From: JAUUSJ01 sp051880475
GTDB lineage: Bacteria > Bacillota > Clostridia > Lachnospirales > Lachnospiraceae
Direction: 5' to 3'
NCBI GenBank assembly: GCA_051880475.1
Contig: JBJEOA010000065.1
Location: 124,001 to 188,000 of the forward strand
DNA length: 64,000 nucleotides
Shown here: positions 1 to 10,400 of the stretch, one piece after another
Position numbering within the stretch: the first letter of the stretch is position 1
How the letters are laid out: the number at the start of each line of letters is the position of its first letter
The notes under the pieces: model-generated
Told to the model about the DNA's origin: nothing
Databases searched by the model: none
The model's input: only the letters and a program-made list of their open reading frames with translations
Translations under genes and position numbers: made by a program

Positions 1-1
1 A

Positions 2-469
2 TTGGAAACTGGATTTAGGGAAGAAGATGCGATAACTTGTGCGAATACGGTAGTAAGTTTTGGGAGTGATAGAGAAGTTTATACGACAGTCGATTTATTT
101 TCTGTTGATACGTATGAAGCGAAAGGGCGTTTTATAAAAACAGGAGGGGCACAGACTTTTTTAAAGAGAGAAAAAAACCCAGTAGAGATTATTTTTCCGT
201 CTACTCTTCCCGCGGGAATATTGGATAAAGTAGAAATGGATTTAGTGGAGAGAAATTTATATCGCAATGATTTATTTTTTATGGTGACAGATGGTGTTTT
301 AGAGAGTATTGATATTGAGAGAGGACAGGAAAAATTTATAGATTGGATTGAAAAAATAGACTTGACAAATCCACAGCGAATAGCCGATTATTTAATGGAA
401 CAGTTATGGAAACAATGTCAGGGCAGTTTAAGAGATGATGCGATGATTTTAGTTGTTCTGATTGAGTAA
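2..469 (+). CDS. spoIIE: Stage II sporulation protein E, C-terminal part (partial)
   Basis: This is the last 155 residues of a PP2C-type serine phosphatase; the gene runs off the left edge, and the apparent TTG start at base 2 is only an in-frame codon. The PP2C/SpoIIE metal-binding pattern is visible as VTDGV (about residues 95-99) and RDDAMILVV near the C-terminus. SpoIIE dephosphorylates SpoIIAA to activate sigma-F in the forespore. The neighbours support the call, because spoIIE-tilS-hpt-ftsH is a common clostridial order. The N-terminal membrane domain is not in view, so another SpoIIE-domain phosphatase cannot be excluded. Confidence 0.8.
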   Translation: METGFREEDAITCANTVVSFGSDREVYTTVDLFSVDTYEAKGRFIKTGGAQTFLKREKNPVEIIFPSTLPAGILDKVEMDLVERNLYRNDLFFMVTDGVLESIDIERGQEKFIDWIEKIDLTNPQRIADYLMEQLWKQCQGSLRDDAMILVVLIE

Positions 470-494
470 TCCGAGAAAGGAATAAAACAAAAGA

Positions 495-1880
495 ATGTTG
501 GTTGAAAAAGTAAAGAAAAATATAATCCAATATCATTTATTACAAAAAGGAGATAAGGTTGTAATTGGAATATCAGGAGGGGCAGATTCTATCTGTCTTG
601 CCCATATTTTATTAGCGTTAAAAGACGAGTTTAAGATAAAGATTTATGGGGTGCATATTAACCATTGCATACGAGAGGGGACAGCGAAGAGAGATGAGGA
701 GTATGTAAAGGAATTTTGCGAAAAATATAAAATCCCTTTTTTTTGCTTTGAGAGAGATATTCCAAAAATTGCGAGAGAAGAAAAATTATCAGAAGAAGAA
801 GCGGGAAGGAAAATTAGATATAATTGCTTTAGAGAAGTATTAGAAACTATAGGAGCAAACAAAATTGCTGTAGCTCACCATCAAAATGATCAGGCAGAGA
901 CATTAATTTTACATCTTTGCAGGGGAAGTGGAATAAAAGGGTTATCTGCAATTCGCCCGATGAGAGATAATATTATTCGTCCATTGCTTTTTGTGACTCG
1001 AAGAGAGATAGAACAGTATTTGGAAAAAAATGGAATTTCTTATCAGGAAGATGAGACGAATGAAGATATTGTCTATGCAAGAAATAAAGTCAGACATGAA
1101 ATTTTACCAAAACTTGAGGAAATAAATCCAAAGACGGTCGAACATATAGCGAGAACTTGTGAGATGATACAAGAGACAACAGATTTTTTGCAAAAAATCG
1201 TACAAAGTGAATTTGAGAGATTAGTGGAAAAAGAAACGGATAAAAGAAGGATAAAGATTGGGACATTGAGAGAAGCAGAGCCATTTTTGCAAAAAGAATT
1301 AGTAAAAAAAATGATAGAAGAAATAGCAATGGCAAAGAAAGATATTTCTTCTATTCATATTTCTTCTGTAATTTCTCTAGTAGAAAAAGAAGTTGGAAAA
1401 AAGATAAATCTTCCGTATGAGTTAGAGGCGATAAGAGAATATGAAGATATAGTGATACGAAAAAAAGAAGAGAAAAAAATAGAGAAAAAGAAAGAGGAAT
1501 ATTTACTAAAAGAGGGAAGAAAAAGATTACCGGAATTTGGATTTGAAATTCTAGCAGAAAAAAGAACATATTTTGGCGAAGAAATTTCAAAAAAAACATA
1601 TACGAAATACTTTGATTATGATAAAATAAAACCAAATGTCGTATTTCGGCACCGCAGAGCAGGTGATTATCTTATTATGAATGCAAAAGGGGAAAAGAAA
1701 TCTTTAAAGCGATTATTTATTGACGAAAAAATTCCAAGACAAGAAAGAGATAATATCTTGCTTTTAGCAGATGGAAGTCATATTATATGGATTGTAGGGA
1801 GCCGTATTAGTGAATACTATAAAGTGACGGATGCGACGAGGGATATACTAGTCATACAAGCTATCCCGATATCATATTGA
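495..1880 (+). CDS. tilS: tRNA(Ile)-lysidine synthase TilS
   Basis: The 461-residue protein has the N-type ATP pyrophosphatase PP-loop SGGADS at residues 27-32, followed by the conserved N-terminal catalytic domain and a TilS C-terminal domain (the RHRRAGDY segment). TilS attaches lysine to C34 of tRNA-Ile2 (CAU) so that it reads AUA instead of AUG, and it is essential in most bacteria. The length is normal for the family. The start 14 bases after the AAAGGA-like site at 477-483 is acceptable. It lies 25 bases after spoIIE and just ahead of hpt, so it is probably in one operon with both. Confidence 0.95.
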   Translation: MLVEKVKKNIIQYHLLQKGDKVVIGISGGADSICLAHILLALKDEFKIKIYGVHINHCIREGTAKRDEEYVKEFCEKYKIPFFCFERDIPKIAREEKLSEEEAGRKIRYNCFREVLETIGANKIAVAHHQNDQAETLILHLCRGSGIKGLSAIRPMRDNIIRPLLFVTRREIEQYLEKNGISYQEDETNEDIVYARNKVRHEILPKLEEINPKTVEHIARTCEMIQETTDFLQKIVQSEFERLVEKETDKRRIKIGTLREAEPFLQKELVKKMIEEIAMAKKDISSIHISSVISLVEKEVGKKINLPYELEAIREYEDIVIRKKEEKKIEKKKEEYLLKEGRKRLPEFGFEILAEKRTYFGEEISKKTYTKYFDYDKIKPNVVFRHRRAGDYLIMNAKGEKKSLKRLFIDEKIPRQERDNILLLADGSHIIWIVGSRISEYYKVTDATRDILVIQAIPISY

Positions 1881-1906
1881 TAGAGGAGAAGAAAGGAAGA
1901 AAACAA

Positions 1907-2425
1907 ATGAACGATAAGATTACACAATTAATTTCAGAAGAAGCTGTAAATGAAAAAATTAAACAATTAGGTGAGCAGATTAGTAAAGATTATGAGGGAC
2001 AAGAAATACATTTAATTTGTATTTTAAAGGGTGGAGTGTTTTTTGCCTGTGAATTGGCAAAGAGAATTACAGTTCCTGTAACATTTGATTTTATGTCATT
2101 ATCTAGCTATGGAAATGCAAAATCATCATCAGGTATTGTAAAATTAGAAAAGGACTTAGACGAGGCTTTAGAGGGAAAAAATGTTTTAATTGTGGAGGAT
2201 ATTATTGACTCTGGAAAGACATTGTCTTATTTAATGCCTGTACTTGAAAAAAGAAATCCAAAGACAATGAAGCTTTGTGCCCTTCTTAGCAAACCAGATA
2301 GAAGAGAGGCAGAGGTAAAGATTGACTATTTAGGATTTGACATACCAGATGAGTTTGTAGTAGGATATGGATTAGACTATGCTCAAAAGTATAGAAATTT
2401 ACCTTATATTGGGGTAATAAATTAG
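1907..2425 (+). CDS. hpt: Hypoxanthine phosphoribosyltransferase
   Basis: The 172-residue type I phosphoribosyltransferase converts hypoxanthine or guanine plus PRPP to IMP or GMP for purine salvage. The PRPP-binding motif VLIVEDIIDSGKT is at residues 93-105, and LKGG at 40-43 is the other conserved loop. I chose ATG 1907, which has AAAGGAAG just upstream and gives the usual N-terminus MNDKITQ; an in-frame TTG at 1877 would overlap tilS and adds ten charged residues without homologous look. It is encoded between tilS and ftsH as in Bacillus. Confidence 0.94.
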   Translation: MNDKITQLISEEAVNEKIKQLGEQISKDYEGQEIHLICILKGGVFFACELAKRITVPVTFDFMSLSSYGNAKSSSGIVKLEKDLDEALEGKNVLIVEDIIDSGKTLSYLMPVLEKRNPKTMKLCALLSKPDRREAEVKIDYLGFDIPDEFVVGYGLDYAQKYRNLPYIGVIN

Positions 2426-2453
2426 AAAAATTTTTAATGAGAGGAGAGAAACT

Positions 2454-4463
2454 TTGGGTAAATATTTTAAAAGCGGAATAGGATTTTATTTTCTTATTTT
2501 CGCAGTAATTGCTATCGCTATGTATGTGACAGATAGAAAAAACGATATGGAAAATGTTACTTATACACAGCAGCAATTTGAGCAGGACTTGGCGGACGAT
2601 AAGGTGACGGAGATTTATATATCACAAAATCAGGAAGTTCCGACAGGTACGGTAAATATCGTTTTAAAAGATGGAACAAGTAAAAATTTTTATGTATCTA
2701 ATGTAAATGAGATTCAAGACACAGTAAGACAGTATAATAGTGCAATGCCGATTCATATGAGAGATATTGCGAGACAAAGTCAGCTATTTAGTTCTATTTT
2801 TCCTATGCTTCTTACCGTTATTTTGATTATTTTTGTCATGAATATGTTTATGAGTCAGTCAGCTGGTGGCGGGACGAATTCTAAAATGATGAATTTTGGA
2901 AAAAGTCGAGCTAAATTAAATGTAGATTTAAAAACAAAGATTACTTTTGATAACGTAGCTGGACTTCAAGAAGAGAAGGAGGAGTTAAAAGAAGTAGTAG
3001 ACTTCTTAAAAGACCCTTCTAAATATACAAGCGTAGGAGCTAGAATTCCAAAAGGTGTGCTTTTAGTTGGACCTCCGGGAACAGGTAAAACATTGCTTGC
3101 AAAGGCAGTGTCAGGAGAAGCGGGAGTGCCTTTCTTTAGCATTTCTGGCTCGGATTTTGTAGAAATGTTTGTCGGTGTCGGTGCTTCTCGAGTGAGAGAT
3201 TTATTTGAAGATGCAAAAAGAAATTCTCCTTGTATCGTCTTTATTGATGAGATTGACGCTGTTGCAAGACGAAGAGGAACCGGTCTTGGCGGAGGTCACG
3301 ACGAGAGAGAGCAGACATTAAACCAGTTACTCGTAGAGATGGATGGATTTGGTGTCAACGAAGGAATTATTGTCATGGCTGCCACAAACCGTGTGGATAT
3401 TTTAGACCCAGCTATTTTGCGTCCAGGACGTTTTGACAGAAAGGTTGCTGTAGGTCGTCCGGATGTAAAGGGAAGAGAAGAAATTTTGCAGGTACATGTC
3501 AAGGGAAAACCGTTGGCAGAAGATGTAGATTTGCAAGAGATTGCTCGAACAACGGCAGGATTTGCAGGAGCAGATTTGGAAAATTTAATGAATGAATCTG
3601 CCATTTATGCTGCGAGAGAGGGCCGCAAGTTTATTAAAAAAGAAGATATTGATAAAGCATTTATTAAAGTTGGAATTGGTACAGAAAAGAAGAGCCGTTT
3701 AATTCCAGAGTTAGAGCGTCAAATTACGGCTTACCACGAGGCAGGACATGCGATTTTATTCCATTTATTGCCAGATATGGGACCAGTATATACGGTTTCT
3801 ATTATTCCGACAGGAGTAGGAGCAGCAGGGTATACGATGCCACTCCCAGAAAATGATAATGTCTTTTATACGAAGGCAAAGCTTTACCAAGAGATTGAAG
3901 TTTCATTGGGCGGGCGTATTGCCGAGGAACTTATATTTGGTGCAGATAAAGTTACGACTGGGGCATCGCAAGATATTAAGCAAGTGACAAAGCTTGCAAG
4001 AGCTATGGTGACAGAGTACGGAATGTCTAACAAATTAGGTCTCATTAATTATGAGGAAGATGACAGCGAAGAAGTATTTTTGGGTCGCGATCTTGGACAT
4101 TCTAGGTCTTATGGAGAGGAAATTGCTTCTGCAATTGACGCAGAAGTAAAACGAATTGTAGACGAGTGCTATGAAGATGCCAAGCAAATTCTTATAGATA
4201 ATAAAGATATTTTGCATAGATGTGCAGCATTATTAGTGGCAAAAGAAAGAATTGACCAAGCTGAATTTGAAAGTTTATTTTTGCCGATTTATTATAGTGA
4301 GCCGGCAAAAACAGAACGTGTTTTTGATGACTCATTTGAAAATGAGTATAGGTCAAGATTAGATATAGATAATCTAGAAAATAATTTTGATGATAAAGAT
4401 AAGAGAGTGGTAGAGATTCCTTCTTGGCATTCTGGCAATAAGGATGATACAGATTTATTATAA
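2454..4463 (+). CDS. ftsH: ATP-dependent zinc metalloprotease FtsH
   Basis: The 669-residue membrane-anchored AAA+ protease has two TM segments (about residues 9-24 and 115-133) flanking an extracytoplasmic loop. The AAA domain carries Walker A GPPGTGKT (206-213) and Walker B VFIDEID, and the zinc protease site HEAGH is near residue 428. It degrades misfolded membrane proteins and short-lived regulators. Translation starts at TTG 2454, behind GAGGAGAGAA. The C-terminal tail after the protease domain is acidic and probably variable. It ends the tilS-hpt-ftsH unit, with a hairpin terminator downstream. Confidence 0.97.
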   Translation: MGKYFKSGIGFYFLIFAVIAIAMYVTDRKNDMENVTYTQQQFEQDLADDKVTEIYISQNQEVPTGTVNIVLKDGTSKNFYVSNVNEIQDTVRQYNSAMPIHMRDIARQSQLFSSIFPMLLTVILIIFVMNMFMSQSAGGGTNSKMMNFGKSRAKLNVDLKTKITFDNVAGLQEEKEELKEVVDFLKDPSKYTSVGARIPKGVLLVGPPGTGKTLLAKAVSGEAGVPFFSISGSDFVEMFVGVGASRVRDLFEDAKRNSPCIVFIDEIDAVARRRGTGLGGGHDEREQTLNQLLVEMDGFGVNEGIIVMAATNRVDILDPAILRPGRFDRKVAVGRPDVKGREEILQVHVKGKPLAEDVDLQEIARTTAGFAGADLENLMNESAIYAAREGRKFIKKEDIDKAFIKVGIGTEKKSRLIPELERQITAYHEAGHAILFHLLPDMGPVYTVSIIPTGVGAAGYTMPLPENDNVFYTKAKLYQEIEVSLGGRIAEELIFGADKVTTGASQDIKQVTKLARAMVTEYGMSNKLGLINYEEDDSEEVFLGRDLGHSRSYGEEIASAIDAEVKRIVDECYEDAKQILIDNKDILHRCAALLVAKERIDQAEFESLFLPIYYSEPAKTERVFDDSFENEYRSRLDIDNLENNFDDKDKRVVEIPSWHSGNKDDTDLL

Positions 4464-4508
4464 AAATCTCTTGTGCAAAAAAATAATCGAATTTTTTATC
4501 AATTTTAT

Positions 4509-4563
4509 AGAGAACTCCTCTCAGAACGTGACAGTAAAATTTTGAGGGAGTTCTCTTATTTTT
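4509..4563 (+). terminator. Rho-independent terminator after ftsH
   Basis: A stem formed by AGAGAACTCC (from 4509) and GGAGTTCTCT (ending 4556) is followed by a T-rich run. It lies 45 bases after the ftsH stop. Confidence 0.8.
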
Positions 4564-4888
4564 ATGTGAAAATATTTATAAAATAAATAGATAAAGAGAA
4601 AATTTTCTTTCTTTTTTTACTTTATACTCGAAAAAACAGAGTATAGAGGAGGGAAAGATAGCACGCAGTTTTGACGAAATATGAAATATTTGTGAAAAAT
4701 AACAGAAAAAATTAATTATAAACGAAAAAAACGTAAAAACGAATAGTCTTTTGCACAAAAAAAAAATAAAAAAAAATGAAAATTTATGCACACTTAAAGC
4801 ATATGTCATGCTATTATAATACTCGTAACCCCCCCCAATACATTATATAGTTTTTGCTACACCCAATAAGTAACAAAATACCTTCTCC

Positions 4889-4943
4889 AAAAAGGGACTA
4901 TTTCAAAATAACATGTTTGTTATGAGAGATAGTCCTTTTTTAT
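4889..4943. terminator. Hairpin terminator, possibly of a short transcript
   Basis: AAAAAGGGACTATTTC (4889-4904) pairs imperfectly with GAGATAGTCCTTTTT (4926-4940), with T-rich DNA on the right and A-rich on the left, so it could work in both directions. No gene ends directly before it on either strand. It may end read-through or a short unannotated RNA from the TATAAT at 4815. Confidence 0.6.
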
Positions 4944-4978
4944 TATGTAAATTTACTCTATCAATCTTAGATTTATGC

Positions 4979-5007
4979 TTGAGGCTTTTTCTAAACTGTG
5001 TTACTAT
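4979..5007 (+). promoter_or_regulatory. Candidate sigma-A promoter for the SH3 protein gene
   Basis: TTGAGG (4979-4984), a 17-base spacer and TACTAT (5002-5007) lie about 46 bases before the ATG at 5054. A second -10-like TATAAT is at 5019-5024 without a good -35. Confidence 0.4.
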
Positions 5008-5053
5008 TAAGAATAGAGTATAATAAAAAATAGAATATTAGGGGAGATAATGA

Positions 5054-5476
5054 ATGCAAAAGGGTATGAGAAAAGTGCTGAGTATACTGGGGATTATTTT
5101 GGTTATTAGTGTCATAGGTTTTGCGTGCAAAGATCCAATTGTAAATACTCTATTTTATAATATGGATGAAGAGATGGACTTGCCAAAAGATTTAAAATCA
5201 GATCCGAAATACGCACCTGGTTCTAGCAGTAAAAAAAATAAGGAAAATAAAGAAAATAAGGAAAATAAAGTGGGGGAAATTTATACAGTGAAAGTAGAAA
5301 CGGGGGTATTACTTCGTTCTTGGGCTGATGAAAATGCAGATAGCATAACAAAGTTAGAGTATGGGACGCAAGTAATTTTGATAGACGATTCTACGTCGCT
5401 GTTTGTAAAGGTAAAATTGGCAGATAATCCTGATATAAAAGGTTATTTGAAGCGAGATTATCTTAAGAAAAAGTAG
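5054..5476 (+). CDS. Membrane-anchored or secreted SH3-like domain protein
   Basis: The 140-residue protein has a positively charged N-terminus and a hydrophobic segment (about 7-24) ending in VIGFAC. That could be a non-canonical lipobox with Cys25 or a plain signal anchor. A charged linker with NKE repeats (about residues 60-72) follows. The C-terminal 60 residues (from YTVKVETGVLLRS) look like a bacterial SH3 domain, with the pattern of an N-terminal VLLRS strand and a LEYGTQV strand. Such domains bind peptidoglycan. It is monocistronic or read with pncB, 45 bases downstream. Specific function unknown. Confidence 0.65.
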   Translation: MQKGMRKVLSILGIILVISVIGFACKDPIVNTLFYNMDEEMDLPKDLKSDPKYAPGSSSKKNKENKENKENKVGEIYTVKVETGVLLRSWADENADSITKLEYGTQVILIDDSTSLFVKVKLADNPDIKGYLKRDYLKKK

Positions 5477-5521
5477 ACAGATAAAAATAGAAGGTATCAA
5501 TTTATCTTTTAAGGAAAGGAA

Positions 5522-6982
5522 ATGCATAAGAATATGGCAACGACAAATTTAACGTTACTCACTGATTTATATGAGTTAACAATGATGCAGGGATATTTTA
5601 AGGAGAAAAATCCAGAGGTAGTAGTATTTGATATGTTTTATCGTAAGAATCCATCAGGAAGTGGATATGCGATTACTTGTGGTCTTGAGCAGGTTATTGA
5701 TTATATTAAGGGGCTTAGCTTTAGTTATGATGATATAGAGTATTTATCAAGTCTTGGAATTTTTGATGAAGATTTTTTAGAGTATCTGGCGGGATTTCAT
5801 TTTAGTGGGGATATTTATGCGATTCCAGAAGGAACCGTTGTATTTCCAAATGAGCCTCTTGTGAAGGTGATTGCTCCGATTATGGAGGCACAGCTTGTAG
5901 AGACTGCTATTTTAAATATTATTAACCATCAGAGTTTAATTGCCACAAAGGCTTCTAGAGTTGTGTATGCGGCTGGCGGAAGCGGAGTGATGGAATTTGG
6001 GCTTAGAAGGGCACAAGGACCAGACGCTGGTACATTAGGAGCGAGAGCGGCGGTTATCGCAGGATGTGATGGAACTTCTAATGTTTTAGCGGGACAGATT
6101 TTTGATATTCCAGTAAAGGGAACTCATGCTCATAGTTGGATTATGAGTTTTCCAGATGAGTATACTGCATTTAAAACTTATGCTGATATGTATCCTGACG
6201 CTTGTATTTTACTTGTGGATACTTATGATACATTAAAACAGGGTGTACCAGATGCCATTCGAGTATTTAAGGAAATGAGAGAGAAGGGAATCCATTCTAA
6301 AATGTATGGAATTCGCCTAGATAGTGGAGACCTTGCATATCTTTCCAAAAAAGCGAGAAAAATGTTAGATGAGGCGGGATTTGAGGATGCGATTATTTCT
6401 GCTTCTAGTGATTTAGATGAGTATTTGATTGAGAGTTTACGTGCTCAGGGAGCTGCGATTACTTCTTGGGGAGTTGGAACAAATATGATTACTTCCGCAG
6501 ATTGTCCAGCTTTTGGCGGTGTCTATAAGCTTGCCGCAGTAAAAAAAGAGAATGAGGAAGAATTTACAGCTAAGATTAAGATTTCGGAAAATCCAGTAAA
6601 GATTACAAACCCAGGAAATAAAAAGATTTATCGAATTTACGATAAAGAGACGGGAAAAATTCGCGCAGATTTGATTTGTCTTGTAGATGAAGAGTATGAC
6701 GAATCAAAGGACTTAAAGATTTTTGACCCACTTGCGACTTGGAAAAAACTTACAATCAAAGGTGGAACTTATACACTCCGAGAGCTTTTAGTTCCTGTAT
6801 TTGTCAAGGGAAAATGTGTCTATGATACACCAAAGACAATGGATATGAAAGAGTACTGTAAGAGAGAATTAGACACACTTTGGGATGAGACGAGACGTTT
6901 TGCAAATCCTCAGGAAGTATATATCGATCTCTCAAAACCATTGTTTGACTTGAAAAATAAATTATTAAATGAAAAAGAGTAG
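5522..6982 (+). CDS. pncB: Nicotinate phosphoribosyltransferase
   Basis: The 486-residue cytosolic enzyme makes nicotinate mononucleotide from nicotinate and PRPP, using ATP, and feeds NAD salvage. The N-terminus LLTDLYELTMMQGYF and the segments GLRRAQGPD, IRLDSGDL and GTNMITS are typical of the family. The start at 5522 has AAGGAAAGG upstream; an in-frame ATG at 5534 is a less well placed alternative. The length fits the Gram-positive class. No pncA or nadD is nearby. Confidence 0.94.
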   Translation: MHKNMATTNLTLLTDLYELTMMQGYFKEKNPEVVVFDMFYRKNPSGSGYAITCGLEQVIDYIKGLSFSYDDIEYLSSLGIFDEDFLEYLAGFHFSGDIYAIPEGTVVFPNEPLVKVIAPIMEAQLVETAILNIINHQSLIATKASRVVYAAGGSGVMEFGLRRAQGPDAGTLGARAAVIAGCDGTSNVLAGQIFDIPVKGTHAHSWIMSFPDEYTAFKTYADMYPDACILLVDTYDTLKQGVPDAIRVFKEMREKGIHSKMYGIRLDSGDLAYLSKKARKMLDEAGFEDAIISASSDLDEYLIESLRAQGAAITSWGVGTNMITSADCPAFGGVYKLAAVKKENEEEFTAKIKISENPVKITNPGNKKIYRIYDKETGKIRADLICLVDEEYDESKDLKIFDPLATWKKLTIKGGTYTLRELLVPVFVKGKCVYDTPKTMDMKEYCKRELDTLWDETRRFANPQEVYIDLSKPLFDLKNKLLNEKE

Positions 6983-7002
6983 TTAATATTATAAATTTTT
7001 AA

Positions 7003-7031
7003 TTGACTTTTGAAAAAAGATAGCTTATGAT
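7003..7031 (+). promoter_or_regulatory. Sigma-A promoter of the ileS T-box transcript
   Basis: TTGACT (7003-7008), a 17-base spacer and TATGAT (7026-7031) give a strong promoter that would start an approximately 400-base leader before ileS. Confidence 0.75.
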
Positions 7032-7109
7032 AATAAGCGATGTGACAGAAATGTCCGTACTGTCTATGAAGGCAGGAATATTAATTTATAATGAGACTAG
7101 ATTCTATAA

Positions 7110-7378
7110 TGAATTTAGTTCAAGCAGCAAAAAGACATTGACGGAGACAGTAGCCGCTATGGAAACTCTCAGCGAGCTCGGGATGGTGAAAGCCGAGTGA
7201 GGAATAGATAGCAGTGTGAAGATCACTCCCAAGTTGCAGGCCTAACGAGATACTCTAGTAAGCTTTGCCGGATTCCGCCGTTATCGGATCGCATATGTTA
7301 GTATGTTAAATGGGTGGTATATGCAGAATATAAGTAATTTATAGCCTCTGTCCTGTTTACAGGATAGGGGCTTTTATT
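7110..7378 (+). promoter_or_regulatory. T-box riboswitch (isoleucine) controlling ileS
   Basis: The leader shows the T-box hallmarks. The distal stem I motif GGATGGTGAAAGCC is at 7181-7194. A specifier loop GAAGATCAC holds the isoleucine codon ATC at 7222-7224. The T-box core GGGTGGTA is at 7312-7319, in which TGGT (7315-7318) would pair with the tRNA ACCA end. A terminator stem of 13 base pairs with loop TTTA (7343-7372) follows, then TTTATTAT. Uncharged tRNA-Ile would stabilise the antiterminator and allow ileS expression. Roughly 100 bases of extra leader precede stem I. Confidence 0.92.
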
Positions 7379-7436
7379 ATTATAATTTCCCATTGAATAT
7401 ACGAATTAGAATTTGAAGAAAAAGGAGGAAATAGCT

Positions 7437-10400
7437 TTGTATAAGAAAGTGCCTACAGATTTAAAGTTTGTAGAGAGAGAAAAAGAAATTGAAAAATTTT
7501 GGAAAGAAAATGAAATTTTCGAAAAAAGTGTTTCAGCAAAAGAGGGATGCCCAGTCTACACATTTTATGATGGACCTCCAACAGCAAACGGAAAACCTCA
7601 TATCGGACATGTTTTAACTCGTGTTATTAAAGATATGATTCCAAGATACCAGACAATGAAAGGTCATAAAATTATTAGAAAAGCCGGATGGGATACACAT
7701 GGATTACCAGTTGAGCTTGAGGTAGAGAAATTAATTGGCATTGAGGGAAAAGAGCAGATTGAAGCTTATGGTCTTGAGCCATTTATTCAAAAATGTAAAG
7801 AGAGTGTTTGGAAATACAAAGGAATGTGGGAGGATTTCTCCTCTACTGTTGGTTTTTGGGCAGATATGGATGACCCATATGTAACCTATCACAATGACTT
7901 TATTGAGTCTGAGTGGTGGGCATTAAAGAAAATTTGGGATAAAGGATTATTATATAAAGGGCATAAGATTGTACCTTATTGCCCAAGATGTGGAACACCT
8001 CTTTCTAGTCATGAGGTAGCACAAGGATATAAAGATGTAAAAGAAAAATCTTGTATTGCACGTTTCAAAGTAAAAGGTGAGGATAACACATATATTCTCG
8101 CATGGACAACAACACCTTGGACACTCCCATCTAACGTTGCACTTTGTGTAAACCCAGTTGAGACATATGCAAAGGTAGCTGCTGAGGGAAGAATTTATTA
8201 TATGGCAGAGGCGCTTCTTGACTCCGTTCTTGGAGAGGGACAGTATGAGATTCTTGAGAGATATACAGGAAAAGACTTAGAGTTTAAAGAGTACGAGCCA
8301 TTATTTGACTTTAAGAAATTAAATAAAAAATCTCATTATGTAACATGTGACAGTTATGTAACATTGACAGATGGTACAGGTGTCGTTCATATCGCTCCAG
8401 CATTTGGTGAGGATGACTCTAAAGTTGGTAAAAAATACGATCTTCCATTTTTGCAGTTAGTAGATGGAAAAGGTGAGTTCGTACAAGAAGCAACTCCTTA
8501 CGCTGGAATGTTCTGTAAAAAGGCAGATAAGCCTATCATGGAAGATTTAGAGCAGAGAGGTCTTTTATTTAAAGCACTTGATTTTGAGCATAGTTATCCA
8601 CATTGTTGGAGATGTGATACACCTCTTATCTACTACGCTAGAGAGAGCTGGTTTATTAAGATGACAGATGTCAGAGATGACTTGATTCGAAATAATGATA
8701 CAGTAAACTGGATTCCAGAGAGCATCGGAAAAGGTCGTTTTGGCGATTGGCTAAAGAATGTACAAGACTGGGGCGTAAGCCGTAACCGTTACTGGGGTAC
8801 TCCACTTAATATTTGGGAGTGTGAATGTGGAAAACAGCATGCAATTGGCTCTATCGAGGAGTTAAAGAGTATGTCTGATAACTGTCCGGATAATATTGAG
8901 CTTCACCGTCCATTTATTGATGCTGTAACAATCAAGTGTCCAGATTGTGGCAAGCAAATGCACAGAGTGGAAGAAGTAATCGACTGCTGGTTTGACTCAG
9001 GAGCTATGCCTTTTGCTCAGTGGCATTATCCATTTGAAAATAAAGAAATTTTTGAGGAGAATTTCCCAGCAGATTTTATCTCTGAGGCTGTTGACCAGAC
9101 TCGTGGATGGTTCTACTCTCTAATGGCAATTTCTACATTAATTTTTAATAAAGCACCATATAAGAATGTTATTGTATTAGGGCATGTTCAAGATGAAAAT
9201 GGACAGAAGATGAGTAAGTCAAAAGGAAATGCAGTAGACCCATTTGAAGCGTTAGAGACACATGGAGCAGACGCAATTCGCTGGTATTTCTACGAAAACA
9301 GTGCTCCTTGGCTTCCAAATCGCTTCCATAAGGATGCTGTTGTGGAAGGACAGCGTAAATTTATGGGTACATTGTGGAATACTTACGCATTCTTTGTATT
9401 ATACGCAAATATTGATGAGTTTGACCCTACAAAATATGAGTTAGAATACGATAAACTTCCAGTTATGGATAAATGGTTGCTTTCTAAGTTAAATACATTA
9501 GTAAAAACAGTAGATACTAATTTAGCAAATTACAAAATTCCAGAGACAGCAAAGGCTTTACAGGAATTTGTGGATGATATGAGTAACTGGTATGTAAGAA
9601 GAAGTAGAGAGCGTTTCTGGGCAAAAGGAATGCCTCAAGACAAAATCAACGCATACATGACTTTATATACGGCATTAGTTACATTTTCAAAAATAGCGGC
9701 TCCTATGATTCCATTTATGACAGAGGAAATTTATCAAAATATCGTAGTTGGAATTGATAAGGAAGCGCCAGAGAGTATTCATCTTTGTGATTTCCCAGTG
9801 GCAAATGAGGCATGGATTGACAAAGAACTTGAGGAGTATATGGATCTTGTACTTAAGATTGTAGTTCTAGGTCGTGCGGCTAGAAATGCTGCGAATATTA
9901 AAAACCGCCAGCCAATCGGAACAATGTATGTAAAAGCGGGAGAGGAACTTCCAGAATTTTACAAAGAAATCGTGGCTGAGGAGTTAAACATTAAGTCAAT
10001 TTGCATGACAGAGGATGTTTCTGCCTTTACTTCCTATACATTTAAGCCACAACTAAAAATTTTAGGACCAAAATATGGCAAAAAATTAGGTAAAATTCGT
10101 AATGCTCTTATGCAATTGGACGGAAATGCAGCAAAAACGCAACTTGATACAACTGGGGTTTTGACAATCGAGGTAGAAGGTGGTAAAATCGACTTGACTC
10201 AGGAAGAGTTGTTGATTGATATGACACAGCAAGAAGGGTTTGTTTCTTTAGCAGATGGGGGTATTACAGTCGTAATTGATACGAATTTGACAGAAGAATT
10301 ATTAGAAGAAGGATTTGTCAGAGAAATTATCAGTAAGATTCAGACGATGCGAAAAGAGGCAGATTTTAATGTGACAGACCATATAATCGTATATGAAAGC

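Larger units (their letters stand above)
4564..5053. other. Long AT-rich intergenic stretch
   Basis: About 490 bases without a credible gene. It holds A-rich tracts, a run of eight C at 4829-4836 that is odd in such AT-rich DNA, a second hairpin terminator (4889-4943) and a promoter-like pair before the SH3 protein gene. A TATAAT at 4815-4820 has no good -35 partner. Confidence 0.6.
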
